NCBI GenBank assembly: GCA_002284615.2
Contig: MU069501.1
Span: 336,312 to 349,925 of the forward strand
Origin: Dunaliella salina
Lineage: Eukaryota > Chlorophyta > Chlorophyceae > Chlamydomonadales > Dunaliellaceae
DNA length: 13,614 nt
Direction: 5' to 3'
Below are positions 8,401-13,614 of this stretch, piece after piece. The first letter of the stretch is position 1. Each line of letters starts with the position of its first letter. The notes under the pieces are model-generated. The model was not told where the DNA came from. It ran no database searches and was given only the letters and a program-made list of their open reading frames with translations. The translations under genes and the position numbers were made by a program.

Positions 8401-11400
8401 CCATATTCAGGGAATCAATCCAACATCCATCAAAATCCACTGGTATCAGCTAGCCTTCTAAACCTACAAGAGCACATCCTACAATGGCACATTCTACAAG
8501 AGCACAATCAGGCGTTGCCCCTGTTTCAGGCCCTGCCTTCACAGCCAGTCCATTTTGGGAGAGTTTATCGATTTTGATGAAAAATTGCAGAAACCTTTCT
8601 GAGTGTGTTATGTTTCTGCGGTCACCTGCATGGACAATTTGGTTACATGGATTTCTTACGTTGAATTCCAGGGGATCCTAACTCATGTATGCATCTTTGA
8701 ACTGCCACAACTTGGCGCCCAACTCTGGTGCCAGTACAAAAATTAGTGAATTGGAAATTAGTGCTTTTGTTAACACTTCTCTTGTCATGGCACCAGAGTC
8801 GGGGCCCGATCTAGGCCTGGTCAAAGTTTGGCTGCATACCTCAGTATTTCAACCCCGATCTTTGAATTTAGGCCTGAAATGATAGAAAAGATGCTTTTGT
8901 TAGAAATGTGAATAAAGGCTCCTGGGAAGTGCTCCTTGAGTGAAAACAGAGATGGGGGCTTTGAGCACCACCTAGCCTCCCAGACATTCTCGCCCACCTT
9001 GACCCAGCCAGGCCATCAATTGACCCCATTCCTTTTGCAATAGTGTTTGCTATATCACTGCTGCACACCTGAGGCTAAATTTGACGAAATGGGGTAGGGT
9101 CGAAAATTCCCATTTTTCACCACATTGCCCCTTTTCCCCCTTTTTGAGCACCCTAGCACACACACCGAGCCGGTTTTCTCACAAGTTCATTTGCAGGGTC
9201 ATGTCTTTTATGTCATAGAAGAGGGCTGCGCAAAAAAAAATGGGGACGGGGCGGCCAGGGTGGCTCAGAGAAGTTTCCTGTGGCAGACCCCCAAAAATTG
9301 GCCAAGTTAGAACCCCCTGGTTGAATTCCCATTTCAAATAATTGCTTCTACTGCAGCTCCTGCCACGGGGCAGGTGCGCTCGTGGGGTTGGGAAATTGCA
9401 CAGGACCGGTCTACTTTTTGCTTTTTGAGAATCCCCTCACCAAAAGCATGCAGCTCCAGGCAATCCATAACCTTGGCCTAGGCATGCGTGTCTGGTCTAA
9501 CCAGTTTGCCTGCCGACTACATGCTTCCTGCTGCTTCTGTGGTGCCATGCCCTCCTTGGCAAGCCTGCCTGGTCTAATTAGTTGGTCTACTAATTGGACT
9601 ACTGACTCAGGAGCCTACAGAAAGCATAACTTTCGGAACCATGGTACAAGTCCTCTTAAAAACTATATATTCGGAATCCTGAGCTCAAAAGCTATCGATT
9701 GGTATATATATGGGTCCAATCGGAGGGGTTCGAGAGGGTGGTGGGGGGGGGGTGGTCAAGGGGGTATTGAGTTTTTGGGACCCCCCCTCTAAAAAATATT
9801 TTTTCTGAGCCAGTTCTAGAGATTTTTAAGTATGTCATCGGGTTCCTGAGCTCGAAAACTGTCGTTTGGCACCCTCTTTGAGCAAATTGGGTAAAAGGGA
9901 GGTTCTCTGTGCATGGATCAGAGTCAGTGCTACATGCACATGGGTGTGGGTTGCTGACGGTGTGAAGGCAAACATGCAGTAAACAAATCCATAGTGACTA
10001 TGTATAATATGTCCTAGCATGGTGAAATCAGAAGGGCAGTTTATGAACTTGCAAGCCAGTTGTGGGTGCCTGGAAGGGCAGGTTTGCATGGGCGTCTACT
10101 TATCAATTTTAGCCCCATAACTCTGCTCCAACTCAAAGTTTGAATGTGATGAATGTGCAGATTGATAGCTATTTGAAAGAGGAGCATATTGGTACCCTTC
10201 TTGTCTGCATTGGGCCACTGGAAAGGGGGTTTGGGGAAGGAGGGGGAGGGGTCCAGGGGGTCTGGGCCAATTTTTGACCCCTGTGTCCAATGATTTTTTT
10301 TTTTCACCCTCCTGACTGACTGGATGCTTTGCTGTTTCTGTGGTGCCATGCCCTCCTTGGCCTTGGCCTGCCTGGTGTTGTCTCACGAATTGCAGAGCCA
10401 ATTGTGACATCCTTGCCCTCGGTACAAGCTACAAGGTGTGGCTGTACAGACAAGAGCCACTAGGGCCATTGGAGGCTGGAGCTGAAGGCGGGAGGACCTG
10501 TTTAGGCAGGAGCCCTTGTCTGCCAGAAATATTTTTGTTTTCAGTTGAATTGGGTCAGTGTGCCCTGGACACAACTGATGAAAGAAGATTTGTCCTTCAA
10601 ATTTAAGCCCTAGACTTCATAAAGCTTCAAATGGGCCATGGAGGCACAAGACACTGTGATGCCGGGGAAGGCCCCTTTTTCCTTTGAAAGCAGTGCTCCC
10701 TAAGCTTGCACTGACAGTGGCCTTGCAACCAATCCCTCACATTGTTCATCACCACCAACACCTTGCAAGTAGCAACATTGATTCCTCAACGGTTTCACCT
10801 TTCAAGATTGCATGCCCGTGACCTGTTTGACTTCTGACATAAAAGGCACAAAGGATCCTCAATCCTGATGCTGCAGGAGTCAGCCGTTTTGATTGACCGT
10901 TGGTTTCCTTGGTTACTGTGGCTCAATCCAGATGCTTGAGACCCCCTCGCTCCTCGTTCTGCTCTGCAGGGGGCCTTGCTTCTGTGGGCGATGAGCGACC
11001 TACACGCGCCAACCAAAACCTGAAGAAGGCGTCTAAGGGCCGAGGCATCCCCACCTTCAGCTTGGTTGCTCAGAAGGACATCCAACCTGGGGATCAGGTT
11101 CGCATTTTCTTCTTTTTTTGGTGAAGCCCCATTCATGGGGCGTAAGCCCCTAAGTTTGGCTGTTTCCCGGTAAAGTTCACACCTGCCGCCCTGGCCCGCC
11201 TAGCGCACCCCCCGCTCTGATACCCGGCATGTAGGCCAACCAAAAAAGTTTGTGCAGCACTGCAGTGTCAGTTTAGTGGGAGAAGCCTTGTGCAAAGAGT
11301 TCTGGAACGCCCTTGTCTGGTAGCTGAGCAGAAGGTGGCCAGCATGGCCTGCCAAATGTACCTCCCGCCCTGACACTTGATGTGCAGGCCAAGCATACTG

Positions 11401-13490
11401 ATCCAGTCAGTCCTGTGGTGTCAGAGGGGCAGATGGGGCCATGGGCAAAGAGTCCTGAAACACATCCTGTTTGGTAGCTGAGCAGAAGATGGCCAGCACG
11501 GCTTGCCTTGAAACTTGACGTGCAGGCCAAGCAAACAGTCGTTTCAAAACCTAGGGGTTTTTTTGGCCGGGCGGTGCAGGGAGTGATGCCATCGGCAAAG
11601 GGGTCAGCCACGGAGGAAGCTAATCTCATAAGCTTCCTAGCAATCATTGACAAGTAATGCATCGCGATTGGAGGGGTGTGCACACAGAAGTTCGCTCAGG
11701 CGACGTGGAGTTGCCCCTGCAACCCTGCCTATTGTGCAGACGAAAGGGCCTCTGGAGCACAGCCTGCTGTTGACTGTGGAAGGGTGTAAGTGAGCAAGGC
11801 TGGCTGTGAACAGCATGCATGGTACACTCAAGTGTGAATGCATGCATTGCTGCAGGAAGTTATGTTGAGGAATGGTGGTGCGTTTCTGGTACATGGCTCT
11901 TCTGTTCCAGGTCCAGGAGAAGGTGGGCAAAACGAGATCAGGTTGCATGGCTTGACCTGAATGGCATTTGCAGCACAGAGTTCTTGCATGCAGGCAGCAA
12001 ACATTACGCACAATGGATTGCATGCAGCAATACACACAGCCATACATGCAGTGATGCATGCGAAGATGCATGCCAGAATGCGCGCAACAATGTGCAAAGC
12101 CATGCATTAGTAGTGCACTGTGGAATGCATGCCGCAAATATGACGCTGCCTGCCATGGAATGCATACCGCAAACACGATGCAGAATTCTGCCATGATGCA
12201 AACATGATGTGTAATTCTAGAATATTCTGCTAACCTTTGTGCACTATGCACATACACAGCGTGCAGCAATGGGCACAGCCATGCATGCATTAATCCATGC
12301 AGCAATGCTCACATGCATGCAGTAATGCATGCTGCAGTGTGCAAAGAAATGCTCACTGGTGAAGCAGTCACGCTTGCACATGCATCATGGCATGCTCAAG
12401 TGCTGTCGAGGGTGCTGCGTCTTTTGCAAGTCAAGGGAGTCGAGGCTGACATCATCATTCAGTGAGAGACTGGCTTCGCCAATTTTTCAGCATCGCTTGC
12501 GACAATTTCCCCGCTTTTCTTTTTTTCCTTTATTTATCTTTTATCCTACCTGGGGATCAGGTCTCCACCCTTCTCTTTTCTATTTTTCCTTGTTTGTTCT
12601 AACATTCAACCTGGGGATCAGGTTCACCCCCTTTTCTTTTCTTGTCCTGTTCCTTGTTTGTCTTAACATGGGGACAAGGTTGGAGTTCCTTTTTTGCAGC
12701 AAAGAGATGTGTGCTGAACTGCGCTCTCGGTTGCCTGGGATGCCTGACTTCAGGTCTGTGCTTTCACCTCTTTGTCTGGCAGGAACGACCAGAACTCTGT
12801 GAAGGGTCTAGCTGAGGGCCAAATCATTTTGCCAGCTTTGTAGTGCCAGATCGGCTTTTACTTGTTTGGTGGAGCTTACACTGCTCCCAGACTTCTTCTC
12901 TGTCCTGACTATTTTGGGCCACTGGAGGTTCCCACTGCTACAACTGATTCTGGTGCAGCTCAACGATGCAATGCAATGAAGTAACACGGAAATTTTGACA
13001 GTTGCACTGTCCATGCAAGTAATTTGTTCCACCCGAAGGCATGCAATGCCCTACTTATTGCACATTGCATCAAATGTTTCATTAATGCACATCGCATCAA
13101 ATGTTTCATTAATGCACACTACATCAAATGTTTCATTAATGCACATTACATCAAATGTTTCACTAATGCATTTTACATCAAATGTTTCATTACTTATTGC
13201 ACATTACATCAAATGTTTCATTAACGCACATTATATCAAATGTTTCATTACTTATTGCACATTGCATCAAATGTTTCATGTTTTACTGCTCTGGGTTGGT
13301 GCTGAAATAAACGAGGAGCAGTCGCCTGGGATCATTGAAGAATGGTGCTCTTTTGAGATCAAAAAATTTTGATGCGAGGCTGCTGCTATCAAGTCTCTGG
13401 TGTCTTTTTGCAACATACAGATCACCTTCTCATACCTGCCGGAGGATGATATCAACCCCCAATGCAACGACCGCTGGCTGCTGGAATATG
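1079..13490 (+). CDS. SET-domain protein lysine methyltransferase (Rubisco LSMT/SETD-like), partial, at least 8 exons
   Basis: Family role (known): these enzymes move a methyl group from S-adenosylmethionine to a protein side chain, usually lysine (histidine for SETD3). Seen here: the joined exons give about 249 residues with the family's order of landmarks. These are an L-L-Y-E helix followed by SPWKSY..LP (exon 1), a W..EFLAALPG segment (exon 2), REEF followed by a T-R-T stretch (exons 4-5), PILDMANH with the cofactor-binding Asn-His pair (exon 6), a V.AQKDIQPGDQ strand (exon 7), and ITFSY followed by N....LLEYG (exon 8), which leads into the catalytic tyrosine region. Splice phases agree at all seven junctions, which random ORF fragments would not do. 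Missing: the start codon, the N-terminal GxG strand and the C-terminal substrate-binding domain, all outside the window. Substrate and cell compartment cannot be told; a chloroplast target such as Rubisco is only one possibility. The exon between PILDMANH and the AQKDI strand adds a basic linker. Confidence 0.85.
1284..1480 (+). repeat. Diverged short repeat, three copies
   Basis: GCATCAAAGCACTCTTACAT...TGACAGGAC at 1284 recurs as GCATCAAAACATTCTCAAAC...TGACAGGAC at 1344 and more weakly as GCATTCTCAAGTTTAAAAATGACA at 1453. The first spacing is 60 bases and the second about 109. AT-rich and non-coding. Confidence 0.6.
1797..2335 (+). repeat. Diverged repeat built on TTCATGCTGATG...TGTCCATGCA
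   Basis: GTTGCTGCCACACAGCC at 1797 recurs as GTTGCTTTGACACAGCC about 387 bases later. In each copy it is followed by TTCATGCTGA(T/A)GGTGAT, then a TGTGGTGAAAA or TTGTGAAAATAA segment, then ATGTGTCCATGCA. A middle partial copy carries TTCATGCTGATG near 2114. AGGTTTACATGAAAGGA is also repeated, near 1930 and 2048. This appears to be an old tandem duplication inside the intron. Confidence 0.65.
2374..2464 (+). repeat. (CA)45 microsatellite touching a splice acceptor
   Basis: This is an uninterrupted CA repeat of 91 bases ending four bases before the AG used for exon 2 (CACACTGTAG|T). It replaces the normal pyrimidine tract. CA repeats near splice sites are known to affect splicing in animals through hnRNP L. 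Whether algae do this is unknown. Confidence 0.98.
2470..2542 (+). CDS. Exon 2: DAWSKEFLAALPG helix segment
   Basis: After one base that completes a codon, the exon reads DAWSKEFLAALPGLNHLVKK followed by RRAE. It continues LPMLYN from exon 1 and matches the family pattern P..W..eel..L.g......v..rr. The acceptor is CTGTAG|T, and the donor GAG|GTACGG is near consensus. The exon ends on a whole codon. Directly upstream of the acceptor lies a 91-base CA repeat, so the intron has no ordinary pyrimidine tract. The open frame runs through the CA repeat as His-Thr; that is an accident of the repeat and not protein. Confidence 0.75.
2543..2769 (+). other. Short intron between exons 2 and 3
   Basis: 227 bases from GAG|GTACGG to TACAAG|GTG. 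It contains an A-run at 2669-2680 and three copies of CTGGAAA(A/T) (2682-2740). A competing acceptor, GCACAG, lies at 2750-2755. Confidence 0.55.
2770..2848 (+). CDS. Exon 3: MRELDLILHCLMKKRR helical segment
   Basis: The exon reads VMRELDLILHCLMKKRRTAT then RFKGHI plus one base. It follows VKKRRAE of exon 2, where the family has a helix of charged and leucine residues between the LP...W segment and the eeF segment. The start at 2770 (TACAAG|GTG) is chosen because it keeps phase 0 with exon 2. A better-looking acceptor, GCACAG|GAG at 2755, would shift the frame and reach TGA at 2771-2773. Two donors give the right phase for exon 4: AT|GTGTAG (exon end 2848) and CAA|GTGCAA (exon end 2857, adding CVA and changing the split codon to Ser). 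An extra exon hidden in the following 2.6-kb intron cannot be excluded. Confidence 0.6.
3410..3976 (-). repeat. Degenerate GGTCC-rich repeat, collagen-like (Gly-X-Y) on the - strand
   Basis: Short, roughly 9-base units of the type TG(T/C)GGTCC(C/T) are strung through 3410-3660 and 3835-3976. Read on the - strand, part of 3840-3885 gives Gly-Pro-His, Gly-Gln-Gln, Gly-Ser-Gln, Gly-Pro-Arg, Gly-Pro-Gln. Near 3945-3972 it gives Gly-Pro-Gln twice. Stop codons (for example TAG and TGA near 3889 and 3940) and frame changes break it. It is either a decayed collagen-like coding fragment or a simple repeat that happens to spell Gly-X-Y. No start or end of a gene can be given. Confidence 0.5.
3983..5100 (+). 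repeat. ~125-bp minisatellite, seven recognisable copies
   Basis: The marker CTGTCCTGG occurs at 4092, 4217, 4342, 4470, 4687, 4875 and 5070, each within CACCTGCTGTCCTGG(A/G)ATG.GCATC.CCTGC. The first three intervals are 125, 125 and 128 bases. Later intervals (217, 188, 195) contain extra GTGGTC..TGTGATCTC and poly-C sequence (4571-4590), some of it like the adjoining GGTCC-rich repeat. Open frames here are broken at each unit because 125 is not a multiple of three. Confidence 0.9.
5499..5555 (+). CDS. Exon 4: GPTLLKNVSREEFSELHA segment
   Basis: This is a 57-base exon between CATGCAG|GC and CAA|GTGAGT, both close to consensus, preceded by a C/T-rich tract (CCATCCTCCCATCCCCC). It has two bases finishing a codon, then GPTLLKNVSREEFSELHA, then one base of the next codon. 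In the LSMT/SETD family the corresponding stretch is 'F...t.eeF.wA', which leads to the S-R or T-R positions before the SET core. The typical Trp-Ala after eeF is here Glu-Leu-His-Ala, so the match is partial. It joins in phase to exon 5 (A plus AG gives Lys). Confidence 0.7.
5556..6041 (+). other. Intron between exons 4 and 5
   Basis: 486 bases between CAA|GTGAGT and CCTGCAG|AG. A T-run at 5929-5944 is the only striking element; no repeat or gene was recognised. Confidence 0.6.
6042..6112 (+). CDS. Exon 5: SYLAAKTRTLTWDMEEAREN segment
   Basis: The exon lies between CCCCTGCAG|AG and AAG|GTGAGA, a consensus pair. It reads SYLAAKTRTLTWDMEEAREN plus KFK and ends on a whole codon. Position in the gene suggests that it is the helix before the SET core, where family members have A...v.sRa/tR; the TRT here may be that motif. 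Similarity is weak, so the call rests mainly on splice signals, exact phase fit to exons 4 and 6, and coding-like composition. Pyrimidine support upstream comes from CTCCCC just before the acceptor. Confidence 0.62.
6417..6610 (+). repeat. Imperfect hexamer repeat (CACTCC / CACTGC)
   Basis: About 190 bases of CACTCCCACTGCCACT-type units with many substitutions (CATTGC, CACTTG, CATTCA). It keeps both strands open in several frames, giving Ser-Gly runs on the - strand and Leu-Pro runs on the + strand, which should not be taken for protein. Confidence 0.9.
6894..6910 (+). repeat. Perfect short palindrome AGGTCAA-AAA-TTGACCT
   Basis: A 7-base stem with a 3-base loop in the intron before exon 6. 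Related words occur at 9291-9303 (CCAAAAATTGGCC) and, on the opposite strand, at 10264-10281, which suggests fragments of one dispersed family. Confidence 0.6.
7433..7690 (+). repeat. Tandem pair of ~120-136-bp units
   Basis: TTGGGCACCAGCCTGAAT begins at 7442 and 7578. (C)TCTGGCCTG.G.CA.GCACTGCA.GCA begins near 7537 and 7655. Between them both copies have CTGAATTTG.A segments. The pair ends about 80 bases before the acceptor of exon 6. Confidence 0.8.
7769..7913 (+). CDS. Exon 6: SET core with PILDMANH cofactor motif
   Basis: The longest exon. From the acceptor GCAG|CT it reads LNLPSSLAWLEEVGFLVPIL then DMANHASKEAANAAFTVDYT then GSHIRKDL, ending with one base at donor TGG|GTGGGT. PILDMANH matches the P.aDm.NH motif of this class, in which the Asn and His contact S-adenosylmethionine. 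The hydrophobic GFLVPIL is the strand that precedes it. The start at 7769 is in phase with exon 5; a second acceptor (TTCCAG|T at 7785) would need a different phase. A second donor four bases later (GTGTCT) would break phase with exon 7. Confidence 0.92.
7950..8075 (+). repeat. Degenerate TAATGGGCCTCTG repeat
   Basis: About seven to nine loose copies of (G)TAATGGGCCTCTGTGAT-like units just after the exon 6 donor, for example GTAATGGGCCTCTGCAATGG, GATAATGGGCGTCTGTAATC, AGCCTCTGTGATCAGCCTCT and GTAATGGGCCTCAAAC. Confidence 0.7.
9655..9890 (+). repeat. Internal repeat pair CCTGAGCTC.AAA.CT.TCG.TTGG
   Basis: CCTGAGCTCAAAAGCTATCGATTGG starts at 9679, and a copy with four changes starts at 9846. 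Each is preceded by a TAAAAACTAT or TTTTTAAGTAT stretch and a TTCGGAAT or ATCGGGTT segment. The spacing is about 167 bases, and the G-run cluster lies between the copies. Confidence 0.7.
9724..9774 (+). other. G-run cluster (possible G-quadruplex)
   Basis: Runs of GGGG, GGG, a 10-base G run and GGGGG with short spacers, followed closely by GGGACCCCCCC. It meets the simple pattern of four G3+ tracts on the + strand. Confidence 0.6.
10225..10266 (+). other. G-run cluster (possible G-quadruplex)
   Basis: GGGGGTTTGGGGAAGGAGGG and following runs give at least five tracts of four or five G within 42 bases. It is followed by GGGCCAATTTTTGACCCC at 10264-10281. Confidence 0.7.
10970..11097 (+). CDS. 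Exon 7: basic linker and AQKDIQPGDQ strand of the SET fold
   Basis: The acceptor CTCTGCAG|GG has a good pyrimidine tract. After completing a Gly codon the exon reads GLASVGDERPTRANQNLKKA, SKGRGIPTFSLVAQKDIQPG and DQ, and ends at CAG|GTTCGC on a whole codon. 'f.L.a.kdI.pGdqI' is a known late SET-domain motif and runs straight into exon 8 (ITFSY). The first 27 residues or so are polar and basic, and look like a surface insertion between the N-H motif and this strand. The last 15 bases of this exon, with the donor, recur inside the next intron. Confidence 0.92.
11180..11605 (+). repeat. ~155-bp diverged tandem repeat, about three copies
   Basis: TGGTAGCTGAGCAGAAG begins at 11318 and 11472. GCAAAGAGT(T/C)CTG occurs in both copies, and GTGCAGGCCAAGCA follows each at about 11381 and 11520. 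An earlier partial copy has CGCCCTGGCCCGCC and GCATGTAGGCCAA (11180-11240), and a later one has GCCATCGGCAAAGGGGTC (11588). Confidence 0.75.
11815..12360 (+). repeat. Degenerate ATGCATGC / GCAGCAATG repeat array
   Basis: Many loose copies of ATGCATGC followed by (C/A)(G/A)AATG.GCACAGCC. Self-complementary TGCATGCA and GCATGC words recur through the region, for example at 11836, 12054, 12067, 12285 and 12315. All six frames tend to be open because the repeat lacks stops, which produces long spurious Cys/His/Ala-rich frames on the - strand. Confidence 0.75.
12548..12685 (+). repeat. ~60-bp repeat containing copies of the exon 7 end and donor
   Basis: ACCTGGGGATCAGG starts at 12548 and 12609, with a weaker ACATGGGGACAAGG at 12666; each is followed by a T/C-rich tract and CCTTGTTTGT(T/C)(C/T)TAACA. 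The 19 bases CAACCTGGGGATCAGGTTC at 12607-12625 are identical to 11083-11101, which spans the last codons of exon 7 and its GT donor. Confidence 0.9.
13055..13278 (+). repeat. 27-bp minisatellite, eight copies
   Basis: The unit is TTAATGCACATTACATCAAATGTTTCA with few changes. Six copies are 27 bases and two (the sixth and eighth) are 31 bases through an added TTAC. The array ends 142 bases before exon 8. The unit length is a multiple of three, so the frames stay open, but the 31-base copies break them and there is no sign of coding use. Confidence 0.95.
13421..13490 (+). CDS. Exon 8: final SET strand and tyrosine segment (ITFSY ... LLEYG)
   Basis: The exon reads ITFSYLPEDDINPQCNDRWL then LEY and one base (G) of a probable Gly codon. 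In the family this is 'I..sYg....N..lLl.YGF', where the Tyr of YGF is catalytic. The spacing from ITFSY to EYG fits, with CNDRWLLEYG standing for N..LL..YG. The acceptor is ACATACAG|AT after a T-rich tract, and the donor ATG|GTGAGT is perfect consensus. The gene continues past the window, where the Phe of YGF and a substrate-binding domain would be expected. Confidence 0.95.
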
Positions 13491-13614
13491 GTGAGTGCCA
13501 AATCTGTGGGCTGGAATCACTGGTTGTGAACAAAGAGCATTCAGTCCAGAAAATTGACTGCAAACCTGTTCAAATAAAAGAAAAGGGGGGTTTTCAGATG
13601 TGGACCACGCAAAC
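13491..13614 (+). other. Start of the next intron, running off the window
   Basis: Begins with GTGAGTGCC. It contains AAATAAAAGAAAAGGGGGG near the end. No following exon is seen, so the SET gene is open-ended here. Confidence 0.7.

Larger units (their letters stand above)
9522..10376 (+). repeat. Near-identical ~50-bp direct repeats about 800 bp apart
   Basis: ATGCTTCCTGCTGCTTCTGT...GCCATGCCCTCCTTGGC...GCCTGCCTGGT at 9522-9573 is repeated as ATGCTTTGCTGTTTCTGT...GCCATGCCCTCCTTGGC...GCCTGCCTGGT at 10324-10376. Between them lie G-rich blocks and an internal repeat. This may be a segmental duplication or the flanks of a decayed insertion. No transposase or reverse transcriptase frame is visible. 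Confidence 0.75.
7914..10969 (+). other. Intron between exons 6 and 7
   Basis: About 3.06 kb from TGG|GTGGGT to CTCTGCAG|GG. It begins with a short degenerate repeat. 8080-9060 is unique sequence in which I recognise nothing except a small CTACAAGAGCACA repeat at 8463-8505. 9060-10378 has transposon-like features listed separately. 10379-10969 is unique sequence without a convincing gene. Confidence 0.6.
11098..13420 (+). other. Intron between exons 7 and 8
   Basis: About 2.3 kb from CAG|GTTCGC to ACATACAG. Almost two thirds of it is repeat: a ~155-bp unit, an ATGCATGC-rich array, copies of the exon 7 donor, and a 27-bp minisatellite. 12680-13050 and 13279-13420 are unique, and I recognise no gene there. 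Confidence 0.7.

Noticed and set aside
9718..9740. tRNA B-box-like GGTTCGAGAGG
   Set aside because: It lacks the CC end of the B box, has no matching A box upstream and no cloverleaf can be drawn.
11637..12305. 222-residue - strand frame, the longest in the window, rich in Cys, His and Ala
   Set aside because: It lies wholly in the ATGCATGC repeat array and is open in several frames at once because the repeat lacks stops. Repeated MHAWLC/LLHA-like words follow the DNA repeat.
13055..13278. CRISPR-like array
   Set aside because: The units are contiguous 27-bp tandem repeats without unique spacers, in a eukaryotic intron.
12995..13372. 125-residue + strand frame across the 27-bp minisatellite
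   Set aside because: It repeats MH(I/T)(A/T)SNVSL because the unit is a multiple of three, and the frame has no unique domain. The true exon starts at 13421.

Overview
The window is eukaryotic nuclear DNA. It holds one interrupted protein-coding gene on the + strand, and everything else I can recognise is intron or repeat. The gene encodes a SET-domain protein methyltransferase of the Rubisco large-subunit methyltransferase (LSMT)/SETD3/SETD4/SETD6 type. Both ends of the gene lie outside the window. Eight short exons (57 to 145 nt, about 747 nt in total) can be joined in one reading frame across 12.4 kb: ~1079-1202, 2470-2542, 2770-2848 (or 2857), 5499-5555, 6042-6112, 7769-7913, 10970-11097 and 13421-13490. 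All are bounded by AG and GT, and the reading phase agrees at all seven junctions. The joined product is about 249 residues. It runs from the segment that reads LLYE...SPWKSY..LP, through the SET core motif PILDMANH, to the C-terminal SET strand and tyrosine segment (GDQ / ITFSY...LLEYG). The N-terminal GxG strand and the C-terminal substrate-binding domain are not in view.

Organism: small exons, large GT-AG introns full of simple repeats, roughly balanced base composition, a long CA/GT microsatellite and abundant TGCA-rich minisatellites suggest a green alga. A Dunaliella-like chlorophyte would fit, since GT/AC-repeat-rich introns and promoters are known there. This is inference from style and not proof. 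I see no bacterial operon, rRNA, CRISPR array or convincing tRNA.

Layout: 1-1034 is upstream intron or unresolved exon, including a ~205-bp tandem duplication that copied the start of the first clear exon. Intron 1203-2469 carries two families of diverged repeats and ends in a (CA)45 tract directly before the splice acceptor. Intron 2543-2769 is the shortest. Intron 2849-5498 holds a GGTCC-rich region (collagen-like on the - strand) and a ~125-bp minisatellite with seven recognisable copies. Intron 5556-6041 is plain. Intron 6113-7768 has a CACTCC/CACTGC hexamer tract and a ~120-136-bp repeat pair. Intron 7914-10969 contains a possible inserted block of ~800 bp flanked by near-identical direct repeats, and two G-run clusters. 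Intron 11098-13420 has a ~155-bp repeat, a degenerate ATGCATGC array, two copies of the preceding exon's own 3' end and donor site, and a 27-bp minisatellite just before the last exon.

The most notable theme is that repeats overlap or copy splice signals of this one gene: a duplicated exon with a dead reading frame, a microsatellite in the place of the polypyrimidine tract, a competing out-of-frame acceptor, and decoy donors.
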